Shown: positions 1 through 9,158, counted from the stretch's first letter. The stretch: 64,000 nucleotides of DNA from Hyphomonadaceae bacterium UBA7672 (GCA_002483135.1 DLHI01000016.1:56122-120121), one strand, 5' to 3'. Numbers and translations: made by a program. Notes: generated by a model from the letters alone, not told the origin.

Positions 1-660
1 CAGTTCGGCCGAGGCATGGTCAAGCAGGCGCGTGTGTGCCGAGCGGCCCACACCATCGACCCCGCGGACATCGCCGCCGAACAGTTCAGCCGTAAGATCG
101 AGATCGTGGATCATGAGGTCGAACACAACGCTGACATCCTCGCAGCGGCCTTCGGGCGAGGCCGGGCCCATGCGGACAGCTTCAACGCGCTTGGGACGCT
201 CGCCCGTGGCGAACAGGCCCATTGCTTCGAACACCAGGCGCTCCTGATGGCCTACGGAAAGAACGAGGTCGCGGTCCAGCGCCAGCTTGGCGAGCGCGCG
301 GGCTTCCGTACCGGTCAGCGCCAGAGGCTTTTCGACGAGAGCGTGCTTGCCGGCTTCGAGCGCCTTGCGGGTCAGCGTAGCATGCGAGGAGGCGGGCGTA
401 GCGATGACGAGCGCGTCGCACGCATCGGCGATCGCTTCGAACGAGGAGAACACTTCGCCCTTGCCGACCTTGGCGATCAGCTTGCCCGCGTTCTCGGTGT
501 TGAGATCAAACACGCCAACGAATTCAGCGTCGAAGCTGGCCGCGAATTTCTGGGCATGATAGCCGCCGAACACACCCGCGCCGATGACACCGACGCGGAC
601 GCGTCCCTGGTGGCTGCCGATGACGGTGGCCGTTCTGGCCGAGGATTCGATACGCTTCAC
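1..660 (-). CDS. Gfo/Idh/MocA-family NAD(P)-dependent oxidoreductase (3' end outside window)
   Basis: The reverse strand reads open for 220 codons from a GTG at 660 to the window edge, so the C-terminus is missing. The N-terminal part has a Rossmann motif GAGVFGGYHAQKF (about residues 28-40) and the family motif EKPL (about 116-119), typical of Gfo/Idh/MocA dehydrogenases that act on sugars, inositols or UDP-sugars. The following HQERLVFEA segment starts the substrate domain. AGAGGG lies upstream of the GTG. Substrate cannot be told from the sequence; some relatives sit in UDP-sugar or lipid A pathways. The family is clear, the exact start less so because about 22 residues precede the Rossmann fold. 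Confidence 0.88.
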   Translation of the reverse strand, partial: MKRIESSARTATVIGSHQGRVRVGVIGAGVFGGYHAQKFAASFDAEFVGVFDLNTENAGKLIAKVGKGEVFSSFEAIADACDALVIATPASSHATLTRKALEAGKHALVEKPLALTGTEARALAKLALDRDLVLSVGHQERLVFEAMGLFATGERPKRVEAVRMGPASPEGRCEDVSVVFDLMIHDLDLTAELFGGDVRGVDGVGRSAHTRLLDHASAEL

Positions 661-1180
661 TGAACACACCCTCTGACGCGCCTTGCGGCGTGAGCTGAGC
701 AGATACGCGAACAACGCGGCTGCACAATGAGCGTGGGCATCAAGGTTGGTTACAGTATCTTTCAATCTGTATTTGGTTGTTTTTATTACGAAATACCCGC
801 AACAGCCCCGATTGCGTCGCCGCGACAATTTCAACCCGTGTGATGTGATCAGTAACACTCCGTGAGGGTGCATCGGACGCTCCCGAAACGAGCGGAATCG
901 AGCATGGGCGGCCCGGCGCAGGTTTAGCTGGATTTACGAAGCCCAAATCAGTAACCAGCATGCTTCGCTGTGGTTTGGCCGGGGGCGCACCCTTCCTGCC
1001 CCACGGCATGGAGGAATGAACGCCAGCATGATCGCTATTTCCGGCTAGCCTCCTATATTGGCAGGGGCGCCCCGTGCCCCGCCGCTACTTCCCCGTCTCA
1101 ACCCCCTGCCGCGCTGAACGCGGCCCCATGTCAGCCTCCGGTCGCGCTTGCGCGGCCTCACCTTGAAAGAAGACCCGCCT
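661..1180. other. Divergent intergenic region, no gene seen
   Basis: About 520 bp separate the leftward oxidoreductase from the rightward DUF429-like gene. It holds an AT-richer patch around 760-800 that could carry promoters. Short reading frames here have no recognisable domain and poor codon use. No RNA gene or strong hairpin was recognised. Confidence 0.6.
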
Positions 1181-2086
1181 ATGGCCCGCCTGTTCGACAG
1201 CTATGTGATGGTGGACTGGAGCGCTGCCTCCAAGCCTGCCACTGGCGCCGACTCCATCTGGATCGGCGCGATGACGCCGGACTCGCGCCTGAAGCTGGCT
1301 TTCAAGGCGTCGAATCCGCCCACGCGCGCCAAAGCCATCGAAGAGCTCAATGAGTTGCTGTCGCGCTGCCTGAAGCGCGGCGACCGCGTGCTCATGGGGG
1401 TGGACTTCCCGCTCGGCTTCCCGGCCGGGACGTCGGCCGCCTTGAAGCTGAAGGGCGAGCCCTGGCAGGGCATCCGCGAGTTCCTTCTGAAGGAGATGAA
1501 GGACAAGCCCGACAACACGAACAATCGCTTTGCGCTTGCCGCGATGATGAACCGCCGCATCTCGGATGGCCCCTTCCCGTTCTGGGGCTGCTCGAAGAAA
1601 GACGAGCTCGCGACGCTGTCGATCAAGAAGACGCGCGAGCACGGCCCGAAGGACATCGGCGAATTCCGCATCGTCGAGAACGCGGCGATGGACGCGAAGA
1701 AGGCCCGGCCACAGCCGGTCTGGAAGATCGCTTATGCCGGCGCCATCGGCGGCCAAACGATGACAGGCATCCCGGCCATGGAGCGCCTGCGCGAAAAGAT
1801 TCCGTCACTGAAGATCTGGCCGTTCGACCTGCCGCTGGCGAAGCTCGACAACGAGACGCTTGGCGATGCGCGCGTCGTGGTGGCCGAGGTGCTGACGACG
1901 CTCAACTCGACCAGCCAGCAGGCCAGCGAAATTCGGGACGAGGCACAGGTTCGCACGTTGTGCGAGGCCCTAGCGGAACGTGACGCTAGCGGAAAGCTGG
2001 GCTCGCTTTTTGCGGGCGAGGCGAAGCTGTCGGACGCGCAGAAAGCGAAAGTGACGTCAGAGGAAGGTTGGATTCTGGGGATTTAA
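1181..2086 (+). CDS. Predicted RNase H-like (DUF429-type) protein
   Basis: This 301-aa protein begins MARLFDSYVMVDWSAAS. The pair of acidic motifs VDWSAAS (near residue 10) and VLMGVDFPLGFP (near 70) resembles the two aspartate strands of DUF429-type, RNase H-fold predicted nucleases. Similar alphaproteobacterial proteins are often mislabelled as molybdopterin or cobalamin biosynthesis proteins. The ATG at 1181 is chosen over an in-frame ATG at 1148 because homology-like sequence starts there and GAAAGA precedes it. It stands alone, 99 bp before HU. The role is unknown. Confidence 0.7.
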   Translation: MARLFDSYVMVDWSAASKPATGADSIWIGAMTPDSRLKLAFKASNPPTRAKAIEELNELLSRCLKRGDRVLMGVDFPLGFPAGTSAALKLKGEPWQGIREFLLKEMKDKPDNTNNRFALAAMMNRRISDGPFPFWGCSKKDELATLSIKKTREHGPKDIGEFRIVENAAMDAKKARPQPVWKIAYAGAIGGQTMTGIPAMERLREKIPSLKIWPFDLPLAKLDNETLGDARVVVAEVLTTLNSTSQQASEIRDEAQVRTLCEALAERDASGKLGSLFAGEAKLSDAQKAKVTSEEGWILGI

Positions 2087-2185
2087 TCGCCCCGTTCCCT
2101 CAACGTCAGTATTGAAGAATCGTGACAGCATGAGCCTGATCACTCCCTAGAAGGCGTTCAACGCCTCGGCACGGGAGGGCCAGCC

Positions 2186-2455
2186 ATGAACAAGTCCGAC
2201 CTCATCAAGTCCATCGCGGATTCGACCGGCGTGAAACAGGCGGAAGCCACACGCCTCGTCGATGCCGTGTTCGACACCATCACCGGCGCGTTGCGACGGC
2301 AGGAGACAGTGACGATCTCTGGCTTCGGCAGCTTCGTTGCAAAGACGCGCGTGGCGCGCGACGGTCGCAACCCGGCGACCGGCGCGACGATCAAGATTCC
2401 AGCACGCACTGCGGTGACCTTCAAGGCCGCGCAGGCGATGAAGGATTTGAAGTAG
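2186..2455 (+). CDS. hup: HU-family DNA-binding protein
   Basis: The 89-aa product has the full HU/IHF fold: helical MNKSDLIKSIADSTG start, ITGALRRQETVTISGFGSF, and the DNA-binding arm with GRNPATGATIKIPA (about 60-73). Such dimers bend and compact DNA. It reads as HU rather than IHF by the RNPATG arm and length. A strong GGGAGGG ribosome site precedes the ATG. A 15-bp palindrome at 2152-2166 (AGGCGTTCAACGCCT), 20 bp before the start, could be an operator or a small hairpin; this is only a guess. Confidence 0.95.
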   Translation: MNKSDLIKSIADSTGVKQAEATRLVDAVFDTITGALRRQETVTISGFGSFVAKTRVARDGRNPATGATIKIPARTAVTFKAAQAMKDLK

Positions 2456-2473
2456 GCGCCGCCTTCTCTGCCT

Positions 2474-3130
2474 CTATTGCGATTGTGAGCCAGACTTTCG
2501 CGAGCACGCCATATCCCGGCGCGCGCCAAAGTTCTCCAGCTCCCACCTCGTCTCGCTTGGACGTCCGGCCGCGAGCAATGCTCGACACAGGCTGAGACGC
2601 GCTGTTGCAGCAAGGTCGTCAGCTAAGCGATTGCTTGCCAGGGCGGTTCGCAACAGGTCGATGGCGCGCTGATGCTCGCCCATGGCGAGGAAGGACTCCG
2701 CGATCGGAACCATTGCGTGGAACACCGGAATGCGGCCCGAGCCGGCAATCGCAGCATCCTGCTCCAGACTGCCTCGGCGATCTTGAGCAGCCTCCTTCTG
2801 GGCCAATTCCCACATTCGGACGTTAGGCGGCTCGGCAAGGAGTGGATCTTTGGCCGCCGCGAGCAAGGCCAGCACTGCTTCGGCTTCTATGGATAGCCCA
2901 AGGCTCAGAGCTCTCTTCGCCAACTCCAACTGCTCTTGCGGCGTCAACCGGACATCGGCTCCAGCCAACGTCCGCAGCAAGTCAAGTTCGCCGCGCACGA
3001 GGTCAAAGCCTGATATGGAGCGAGCAGACTCAATCAGCGCCCGGCGATCAGCCTCCGCGACAGGCGCCTCCTGTCCCCACGCCGTTGGCGCCGTGAACAG
3101 CAGGCACAGAATGGATGCCAGTCGCAGCAT
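2474..3130 (-). CDS. Secreted helical-repeat protein of unknown function
   Basis: The 218-aa product begins MLRLASILCLLFTAPTAWGQ, a signal peptide with likely cleavage after AWG. GGGGA lies upstream, so this ATG is preferred to one 20 codons earlier. The mature part is almost wholly alpha-helical, with TPR/Sel1-like pieces (ESFLAMGEHQRAIDLLRTAL; ARLSLCRALLAAGR). It lies 82 bp downstream of the MATE gene on the same strand and may be cotranscribed. No named family was recognised. Confidence 0.65.
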   Translation of the reverse strand: MLRLASILCLLFTAPTAWGQEAPVAEADRRALIESARSISGFDLVRGELDLLRTLAGADVRLTPQEQLELAKRALSLGLSIEAEAVLALLAAAKDPLLAEPPNVRMWELAQKEAAQDRRGSLEQDAAIAGSGRIPVFHAMVPIAESFLAMGEHQRAIDLLRTALASNRLADDLAATARLSLCRALLAAGRPSETRWELENFGARRDMACSRKSGSQSQ

Positions 3131-3212
3131 GCGCGTTCCCCAACTCGCGTTCTGTGCAGATTGAGCATCAGAACGCGGGCGAGGCAACACGGACAGGGAC
3201 GTCGGCCGACCT

Positions 3213-4631
3213 CTAGTGCCCGCCCACGTCTACCTTTACGCCCGCTGCAATGCGCGCTGCGACGCTCCGACTCTTGATCTCCAGCGCCAGCACCTGCCCC
3301 ACACCCGCCGCGATGGACGCGATGCTGATACCGATGAAAACGCCCCACACGCCAAGGTTCATGCCGCCCGGCACGCGGTCCGGCCCGAAGGCCATCCACA
3401 CGCACAGCGGCAGCATCACGAAGATATAGCTGCCCACATGGATGCTCGTCGGCAACCACACCACGCCCTGCGCCCGCTGTCCCATCGCGCCCACAACCTG
3501 CAGGCCGTCGAACAGCGTAACGAATGCTGCAAACGCCAGCATCAGCGCCAGCGTCGGCATCAGCAGCGCGGGATCGTCGACCCCGCCCACGTCCGCCTCG
3601 GGCCCACTCAACAACCACACCGCAAGCGGGTCGCGCACCAGCACCAGCATTGCCGCCAGCACCAGACCAACCACAATCGACGCCACGATGCCAAGTCGCG
3701 CTGCTTCACGTACGCCGGTCGCATTCTTGCGACCGAAACGCTCGGCAACGCGCACGCTCGTCGCCGTGCCCATGCCCATGTAGATCATGAAGATCACGCC
3801 CATCATCTGCACGGCGAGGCCGTAGATCGTGCCTGCCTCGATGGAGACGAGGGTCGCGATCACGAACGTCATGTTGAACGCGCCCCATTCAGCTGCGTTC
3901 GCAACGCCCGTGCCGACGCCCACCTTGTTCTGCCGGATGAATTCGCCAGCAGGCCCCTTGGGCGACGGCTTGTAGGCCGGCGTCACGAACGCGATGATCA
4001 CGACGAAGCAGAGCATCATGAACACGCGCGATCCCGTCGTCGCCCACGCCACGCCCGCCGCGCCGTATTGCGGCACCAGCACGAGATCGAGCACTAGGTT
4101 CAGCACCACCGCCGTCATCGAAACGGCGGTGACAAGATTGGGCTTGCGCAACGCCTCGAGATACATCGAGCACGCCATGCCAAGCATGTGCCCCACCGTG
4201 CCGAGCGCAAGGATCTTTGTGGTATCGGTGATAGGCCCCACCAGGTCGTCTGTGAAACCGAACGCACGCACGAGAGGTTCTGCGATCATGAACACCAGCA
4301 GCGTGGCCAGCACGCCATAAAGTGTACCCACCCACAGGCCGCGCCGCAGTATACGTCCCGTCTCATCTGCCTTGCCCGATCCGCTGAGTTCGGCCGATAG
4401 AACCGAAACGCCCAGCATCAGCCCCATACCGAAGCCCATGGTGACGCCGCTCGGCAGCCATCCGTTCAGCACAAGCGGCAGCTGCCCCGGCGCGTGCTGC
4501 GCGAGAACGATGGCGTCGGTCAGACCCATCAGCATGAACGAGGCGCGCGACATCGCCACCGGCACGGCAAGGCGCGTCAGGTCGAGAATTTCCTTGGGGC
4601 TGGCCCAGGCCGGCAAGCGGGCGGTCGTCAT
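3213..4631 (-). CDS. MATE-family multidrug/toxin efflux transporter
   Basis: This 472-aa inner-membrane protein has about 12 hydrophobic segments arranged as two similar halves, the MATE (NorM/DinF) layout of cation-coupled drug antiporters. Recognisable stretches include LTDAIVLAQHAPGQLP near the N-terminus and YMGMGTATSVRVAERFG in the second half, equivalent to the first-half GVSVLSAELSGSG. The start at 4631 has GGGAGAAG seven bases upstream; an earlier in-frame start lacks one. Substrate unknown. Confidence 0.9.
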   Translation of the reverse strand: MTTARLPAWASPKEILDLTRLAVPVAMSRASFMLMGLTDAIVLAQHAPGQLPLVLNGWLPSGVTMGFGMGLMLGVSVLSAELSGSGKADETGRILRRGLWVGTLYGVLATLLVFMIAEPLVRAFGFTDDLVGPITDTTKILALGTVGHMLGMACSMYLEALRKPNLVTAVSMTAVVLNLVLDLVLVPQYGAAGVAWATTGSRVFMMLCFVVIIAFVTPAYKPSPKGPAGEFIRQNKVGVGTGVANAAEWGAFNMTFVIATLVSIEAGTIYGLAVQMMGVIFMIYMGMGTATSVRVAERFGRKNATGVREAARLGIVASIVVGLVLAAMLVLVRDPLAVWLLSGPEADVGGVDDPALLMPTLALMLAFAAFVTLFDGLQVVGAMGQRAQGVVWLPTSIHVGSYIFVMLPLCVWMAFGPDRVPGGMNLGVWGVFIGISIASIAAGVGQVLALEIKSRSVAARIAAGVKVDVGGH

Positions 4632-4929
4632 GCAGTCTTCTCCCGGCACACTCTTGCGGCGCACCTTCTGGAACATGGTGGATCAGGGGATGCCCCAGGT
4701 GGCGGGGCGGGCGGTCGCTAGCGGTCGCGAACGACGCAGACCGGGCTGGCGGCGGTGGGAAGTACGACTGAGTTCATGCGTCTCCCCTTCTCTTCAGGAC
4801 CAGCGGGTGCAGGCTTGTCCACGATCTCATCCAATCTGGCAAGCCCGCCCACGTCGGCTCAATACGATGTGATTGCGATGGGAGAGGCGCGCGTCGCGAC
4901 GTCAGCGTCAGCGTTGCGTCAGCGTTGCG

Positions 4930-5400
4930 TCAACGTCTGCAGCTAGTGACCACGCCCTCGTCGTCAGTCGAGGTAAAGGTGTCGGCGGTGAACACAGCGG
5001 TCGATGTCGACGTCTGGTTCACCACGGACTCGTTCACCATCGGTTGAATCATCGTGGGGATCATGGCCGGCGGTGCTACCTGCCCACCCATCTTGGCGCT
5101 CTTCACGGTCAGGGCGGTAATCGTTTCCTTCAACCTTCCGTCCGGCAGGAATTCCCAGGTCGCTTCAATGTCGCCCGTGATCGAGGCCTTCATGCCCTGC
5201 ACATCGGAATCCATCTGCGCCTGCCCCTTCACAGCGCCATCGGCCATGTAGTCGAACACCCCCGCAACAGCCATTCCCTCGGCTGACGTGGTGCAATTCC
5301 ACTTTCCGAGAATCTGAGCCGCCGGAGACACGTCAGGCGTTGACGCGCAGGCCGCAAGACAGAGCGCCATCACCGAGCCAGACAGAGTGCGAATCATCAT
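4930..5400 (-). CDS. Small lipoprotein, unknown function
   Basis: The 156-aa product starts MMIRTLSGSVMALCLAAC, a lipoprotein signal peptide with lipobox LAAC. The mature domain (ILGKWNCTTSAEGMA...GDIEATWEFLPDGRLKETI) looks like a small beta-barrel, lipocalin-like in layout, and ends at a cysteine (VVTSCRR). It is the first of three leftward lipoprotein genes at 4.9-6.3 kb. No family was named with confidence. Confidence 0.7.
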   Translation of the reverse strand: MMIRTLSGSVMALCLAACASTPDVSPAAQILGKWNCTTSAEGMAVAGVFDYMADGAVKGQAQMDSDVQGMKASITGDIEATWEFLPDGRLKETITALTVKSAKMGGQVAPPAMIPTMIQPMVNESVVNQTSTSTAVFTADTFTSTDDEGVVTSCRR

Positions 5401-5479
5401 GACGCTCCGGCGTTTGTTCCAAACCTGACGCCAGACCTACGCGCCGCCTGGGCTCAAGTCCACAACCAGCGCCAGCGCG

Positions 5480-5839
5480 TTACGGACACTTCACGCGCGG
5501 AACCACAGGCAGGCCGTTCACCACGCTGAGCACACCATCTCCCAGCTCCAGGCGCACTGACCCGTCCCATTCCGTGCCTGGGCCGGTGTAATGTCCGGAT
5601 ATGCGCGCAGCGTTATCGCCGTCTGGCGCAACGCCAGTGACGGCAAGCCTGCTGTCCGGGAACCTGATCTCGGCCGGCGCAACGCTGACGGCCAGCTCCC
5701 CACCGCCCACCTCGCAATCCGCGAGATTCGTAGCCCACAGACCGGTGAACCGGTCCGGTACTTCAGACAGCGTTGCAGCCGGCGGCTCCTCGCAGGCCGC
5801 GAGCGACAGCAATGACAGTGCAATCAGGCATCGACGCAT
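5480..5839 (-). CDS. Small lipoprotein, paralogue of the upstream lipoprotein
   Basis: The 119-aa product begins MRRCLIALSLLSLAAC with lipobox LAAC; this start is chosen because the 35 codons ahead of it in frame look non-coding. The mature domain RFTGLWATNLADCE ... VKCP shares layout with the gene at 5865-6341 (TFQGRWASQDAACAG ... VRCR): a WA motif, an early cysteine, and a cysteine near the C-terminus that may form a disulfide. The two are 25 bp apart and probably arose by duplication. Confidence 0.68.
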   Translation of the reverse strand: MRRCLIALSLLSLAACEEPPAATLSEVPDRFTGLWATNLADCEVGGGELAVSVAPAEIRFPDSRLAVTGVAPDGDNAARISGHYTGPGTEWDGSVRLELGDGVLSVVNGLPVVPRVKCP

Positions 5840-5864
5840 GCGGCATGCTATCAGATTGCGACGA

Positions 5865-6341
5865 TCAGCGACAGCGCACCAATTCCGGCGGCAATGCCGG
5901 GCCGCTTGCCTGCCCCAGCACAACGACAAGCAACCTCGCGCCATCGACCGACAGCTTCATGCTCGCCCGCCCACGTGATGACTGTCCATCGAAGCTGAAC
6001 ACCCCGTTCGCGATCACGTCGATGATCTCGCCGCCTGCCTCGTTCACTTCGATGTCGTCAATCTCGGCGGACAGTGCAGGCGATGCGATCGTGTTCGCAC
6101 CAATCACGAATGCGTCTTCCCCCGCACACGCGGCATCCTGCGACGCCCAACGCCCCTGAAAGGTTGCGGGCATTTCCGCACGAAAATAGTTGGCGACGGG
6201 GCCACGCGCCTCGGGATAGGCGGCCGGACGGACACCCTGTTCTGCGGGCGGCGCCAGCTCGGGCTCGGGCTGATCGCTACTCACGCCCGGCTGGCACGCC
6301 GCCACCCCGATGAGCGCAAGACCCACGACCCAGAGCTTCAT
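5865..6341 (-). CDS. Small lipoprotein downstream of DAHP synthase
   Basis: The 158-aa product begins MKLWVVGLALIGVAAC with lipobox VAAC, followed by a Pro/Glu-rich linker and a mature domain TFQGRWASQDAACAG ... PPELVRCR. The start lies only 4 bp after the stop of the DAHP synthase gene, so it is likely cotranscribed with aroG. Related in pattern to its downstream neighbour at 5480. Function unknown. Confidence 0.68.
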   Translation of the reverse strand: MKLWVVGLALIGVAACQPGVSSDQPEPELAPPAEQGVRPAAYPEARGPVANYFRAEMPATFQGRWASQDAACAGEDAFVIGANTIASPALSAEIDDIEVNEAGGEIIDVIANGVFSFDGQSSRGRASMKLSVDGARLLVVVLGQASGPALPPELVRCR

Positions 6342-6345
6342 GCGC

Positions 6346-7731
6346 CTACCGCTTGCCCGCCAGCTTCTCGGCAACGAGGAAAGCGAGGTCTAGCGCCTGC
6401 TCGTTGTTAAGACGCGGATCGCAGTGCGTGTGATAGCGATCCTGCAGGTCGAGCGCGGTAATCTCGCGGCCGCCCCCCGTGCACTCGGTCACATCCTGAC
6501 CGGTCATCTCGAGGTGAATGCCGCCCGCATGGGCGCCTTCCCCCTCCACCACATCGATGAAGTCTTCGACTTCCTTCAGAATGCGCTCAAACGGGCGCGT
6601 CTTGTAGCCGGAGTTTGTCTTCTCGACGTTGCCGTGCATCGGGTCAGACGACCACACGACCTTGGCGCCGCTCTTCTGCACGGCCTTCACCAGCTTCGGC
6701 AGCCCCTCGGCCACCTTGTCCGAACCAAAGCGCGCGATCAACGTCAGCCGGCCCGGAATGTTGTCGGGGTTCAGGCGGTCGATCAGGCGCAGCATGTCGT
6801 CCGGAGCCAGGCTCGGCCCGCACTTCATGCCGATGGGATTGCGAATGCCGCGGCAGAACTCCACATGAGCGCCATCCAGTTGACGCGTCCGGTCGCCAAT
6901 CCACACCATGTGCGCCGACGTGTCGTAGAACTCCCCCGGCCGCGTCGAATCCTCGCGCGTCATGGCCTGCTCATAGCCGAGCAGCAGAGCCTCGTGGCTG
7001 GTGTAGAAATCCGTCTGCTTCAGAGCTGGCGTCGTTTCCGGCGTGATACCGCACGACTGCATGAACTCCATCGCGTCCGTGATCCGCGCCGCCATTGCCT
7101 TGTAGCGGTCTGCGGTGGGCGAACGCTCCACAAACCCCAGCATCCAGCGATGGATGTTGTCGAGGCTGGCATAGCCGCCCTGCGCAAATGCCCGCAGCAG
7201 GTTCAGCGTCGCCGCCGACTGCAGGTAGGCCTGCAGCAGGCGTTGCGGATCGGGAATGCGCGCCTCGGGCGTGAACTCCATCCCGTTGATGTTATCGCCG
7301 CGATAGCTCGGCAGCGTCACGCCATCGATCGTCTCGGTCGGCGCCGAGCGCGGCTTGGCGAACTGCCCGGCAATGCGGCCGACCTTCACGACAGACTTCT
7401 TGCCGGCAAAAGTCAGCACCACGGCCATCTGCAGGATCAGGCGGAACGTGTCGCGGATGTTGTTCGGGTGGAACTCCTTGAAACTTTCAGCGCAATCCCC
7501 GCCCTGCAGCAGGAACGCCTTGCCCTCCGCCACTTCGCCCAGCTTCTGCGTCAGCGTGCGCGCCTCGCCCGCAAACACAAGCGGCGGATAGGTCGACAGC
7601 AGCTTCTCGACATCGGCCAGCTTGCCCATATCGGGATAGTCCGTCGGGATGTGCAGCGCTGGCTTCTTCCGCCAGGACGCTGGCGACCAGCCTTCGGCCG
7701 CGCCAATGCTCGTTCCGTCCGAAGGGCTCAT
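6346..7731 (-). CDS. aroG: Class II (plant/bacterial) 3-deoxy-7-phosphoheptulonate synthase
   Basis: This 461-aa enzyme condenses phosphoenolpyruvate with erythrose 4-phosphate in the first shikimate step. It is the class II (AroA-II) type, unrelated in sequence to E. coli AroFGH. Typical stretches are LLQGGDCAESF (metal-ligand Cys), KVGRIAGQFAKPRS, YRGDNINGME, NPIGMKCGPS, WSSDPMHGN and GGIHLEMTGQDVTEC. The ATG at 7731 is chosen because TTGGAGG lies seven bases upstream; longer in-frame starts at 7803 (ATG) and 7812 (GTG) have no ribosome site, and 461 aa fits the family. Confidence 0.95.
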   Translation of the reverse strand: MSPSDGTSIGAAEGWSPASWRKKPALHIPTDYPDMGKLADVEKLLSTYPPLVFAGEARTLTQKLGEVAEGKAFLLQGGDCAESFKEFHPNNIRDTFRLILQMAVVLTFAGKKSVVKVGRIAGQFAKPRSAPTETIDGVTLPSYRGDNINGMEFTPEARIPDPQRLLQAYLQSAATLNLLRAFAQGGYASLDNIHRWMLGFVERSPTADRYKAMAARITDAMEFMQSCGITPETTPALKQTDFYTSHEALLLGYEQAMTREDSTRPGEFYDTSAHMVWIGDRTRQLDGAHVEFCRGIRNPIGMKCGPSLAPDDMLRLIDRLNPDNIPGRLTLIARFGSDKVAEGLPKLVKAVQKSGAKVVWSSDPMHGNVEKTNSGYKTRPFERILKEVEDFIDVVEGEGAHAGGIHLEMTGQDVTECTGGGREITALDLQDRYHTHCDPRLNNEQALDLAFLVAEKLAGKR

Positions 7732-7827
7732 GCTGCCGCCTCCAAGGCTTCCAGCGCGATCAAGCACATCGCCAAAGCCTGCATCAATCCGGTCACTGCT
7801 CATCACACACACTCAATACGCAAGAGA

Positions 7828-8877
7828 CTAGGCAAGACGTTCCGCAATCTGCACTGCGTTCAGGGCCGCGCCCTTCAGCAGCTGGTCGCCCGAGATGAAC
7901 AGCGCCAGCGAATGGCCCGTAGGATCGGAGATATCCTCACGGATACGACCGACAAGCACATCGTTCTGCCCGCCAGATTCGATCGGCATCGGGAAGTGGT
8001 TGCGCTCGCGGTCATCCACGACCTTCACACCCGGAGCCTTGGAGAGCAGCGCCCGCGCCGCGTCGACCGACACCTTGTCCGCAAACTCCGCCGTGATCGC
8101 CATCGAGTGCGCCCGCAGCACCGGCACGCGCACGCAGGTCACACCAACGCGCAGCTGCGGCAGGCCCATGATCTTGCGCAGCTCGGCGACGACCTTCGTT
8201 TCCTCGCCATTGTAGCCGTCCGCGCCAATCGACGTGTTGTGGCTGAACAGGTTGAAGGCATACGGGTGCGGAAGAACCTTCGGCACGTAGGTCTCGCCCT
8301 TGAGATAGGCGCGCGTGGATTCCTCCAGCTCGTCCATCGCCGGCCGCCCCGCGCCCGACGCCGACTGGTAGGTCGAAGCGATGACGCGCTGGAGCTTGCC
8401 CGCCTTGTGCAGCGGCCACAACGCCATCACCATGATCGCCGCAACGCAGTTCGGGTTGGCATATATCTTCTGCTCCGGCCGGATCAGTTCGCCATTCACT
8501 TCGGGCACAACCAGCGGCACGGCGCCGTCCATCCGGAACGCCGACGAATTGTCGATGGCGTAGGCGCCCGCCTTCACGGCAAGCGGCACGTATTCTTTCG
8601 AGATGTCTGTCTCGGAGGCAAATAGCACGACATCGCAGCCCGCGAAGGCATCCGGCGTCAGCACCTGCATCTCGACATCCTGGCCGCGAAACTTGAACCG
8701 CTTGCCGGCCGAACGTTCGGACGCAAACGCCTTCAGCGTTCCGGTTGGATAGCTCGACTCTTCCAGGCAACGCAGCATCTCGGCGCCCACTGCGCCGGTT
8801 GCGCCCACCACGGCGACAGTCTTCGCACCAACGCCCGCGCTGGAGCTTAGCTCGGCGGTCATGCTGGCCTGGGTCAC
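7828..8877 (-). CDS. asd: Aspartate-semialdehyde dehydrogenase
   Basis: This NADPH-dependent enzyme reduces aspartyl phosphate to aspartate semialdehyde, the branch point for lysine/diaminopimelate, methionine and threonine. The 349-aa product has the Rossmann motif VVGATGAVGAEML (about 23-35), the catalytic cysteine in NPNCVAAIM (about 143), and STYQSASGAGRPAM. It starts with GTG at 8877, with AGGAGA eight bases upstream; an internal ATG five codons later is possible. A possible 26-codon reading frame lies just upstream on the same strand. Confidence 0.96.
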   Translation of the reverse strand: MTQASMTAELSSSAGVGAKTVAVVGATGAVGAEMLRCLEESSYPTGTLKAFASERSAGKRFKFRGQDVEMQVLTPDAFAGCDVVLFASETDISKEYVPLAVKAGAYAIDNSSAFRMDGAVPLVVPEVNGELIRPEQKIYANPNCVAAIMVMALWPLHKAGKLQRVIASTYQSASGAGRPAMDELEESTRAYLKGETYVPKVLPHPYAFNLFSHNTSIGADGYNGEETKVVAELRKIMGLPQLRVGVTCVRVPVLRAHSMAITAEFADKVSVDAARALLSKAPGVKVVDDRERNHFPMPIESGGQNDVLVGRIREDISDPTGHSLALFISGDQLLKGAALNAVQIAERLA

Positions 8878-8959
8878 GGGGTAGTCTCCTCTTGAGCCGG
8901 GAGACGGGGCGATCTCTGCCCCATCCGGTTTCCGGCGGGGCTGGTCGGCGGGCTTCTGG

Positions 8960-9040
8960 CTAGTTCGTCATAGCCAAGCGCGCCATCAGCCCCGCGGGGG
9001 TAATGGTCTTCCAGTAGCGCTTGAAAAACGAACGTTGCAT
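8960..9040 (-). CDS. Possible 26-aa small protein or leader peptide ahead of asd
   Basis: Reading leftward from the ATG at 9040, a 27-codon frame encodes MQRSFFKRYWKTITPAGLM followed by ARLAMTN and TAG. It has GAAGG seven bases upstream, fits the gap between the acyl-CoA carboxylase gene and asd, and its codons look like those of neighbouring genes. The peptide is basic and aromatic and holds several Thr, Met and Lys codons, end products of the Asd pathway, but no run of them. No known family recognised; it could be a leader or chance. Confidence 0.35.
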   Translation of the reverse strand: MQRSFFKRYWKTITPAGLMARLAMTN

Positions 9041-9158
9041 GGTCGGGCCTTCTACGCGGGTCCCCGCGCAAGGTCAATGTGTATCAAGAAGGCAGGAATT
9101 TTAGCCCCGGGGCGCACGATCCTGCCTTACTGCCGTGAGCCCGGCAGGCCTGGATAGC

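Noticed and set aside
740..1009. 89-codon - strand frame in the first intergenic region
   Set aside because: No domain, no convincing ribosome site, and composition unlike the neighbours.
4899..4937. Short GCGTCAGC repeats near the end of a lipoprotein gene
   Set aside because: Only a few imperfect copies overlapping the coding end; no sign of a defined repeat family.
6424..8625. 733-codon open frame on the + strand
   Set aside because: It is antisense to the clear aroG and asd genes. The Arg/His-rich translation is typical of the mirror frame of high-GC genes and has no domains.
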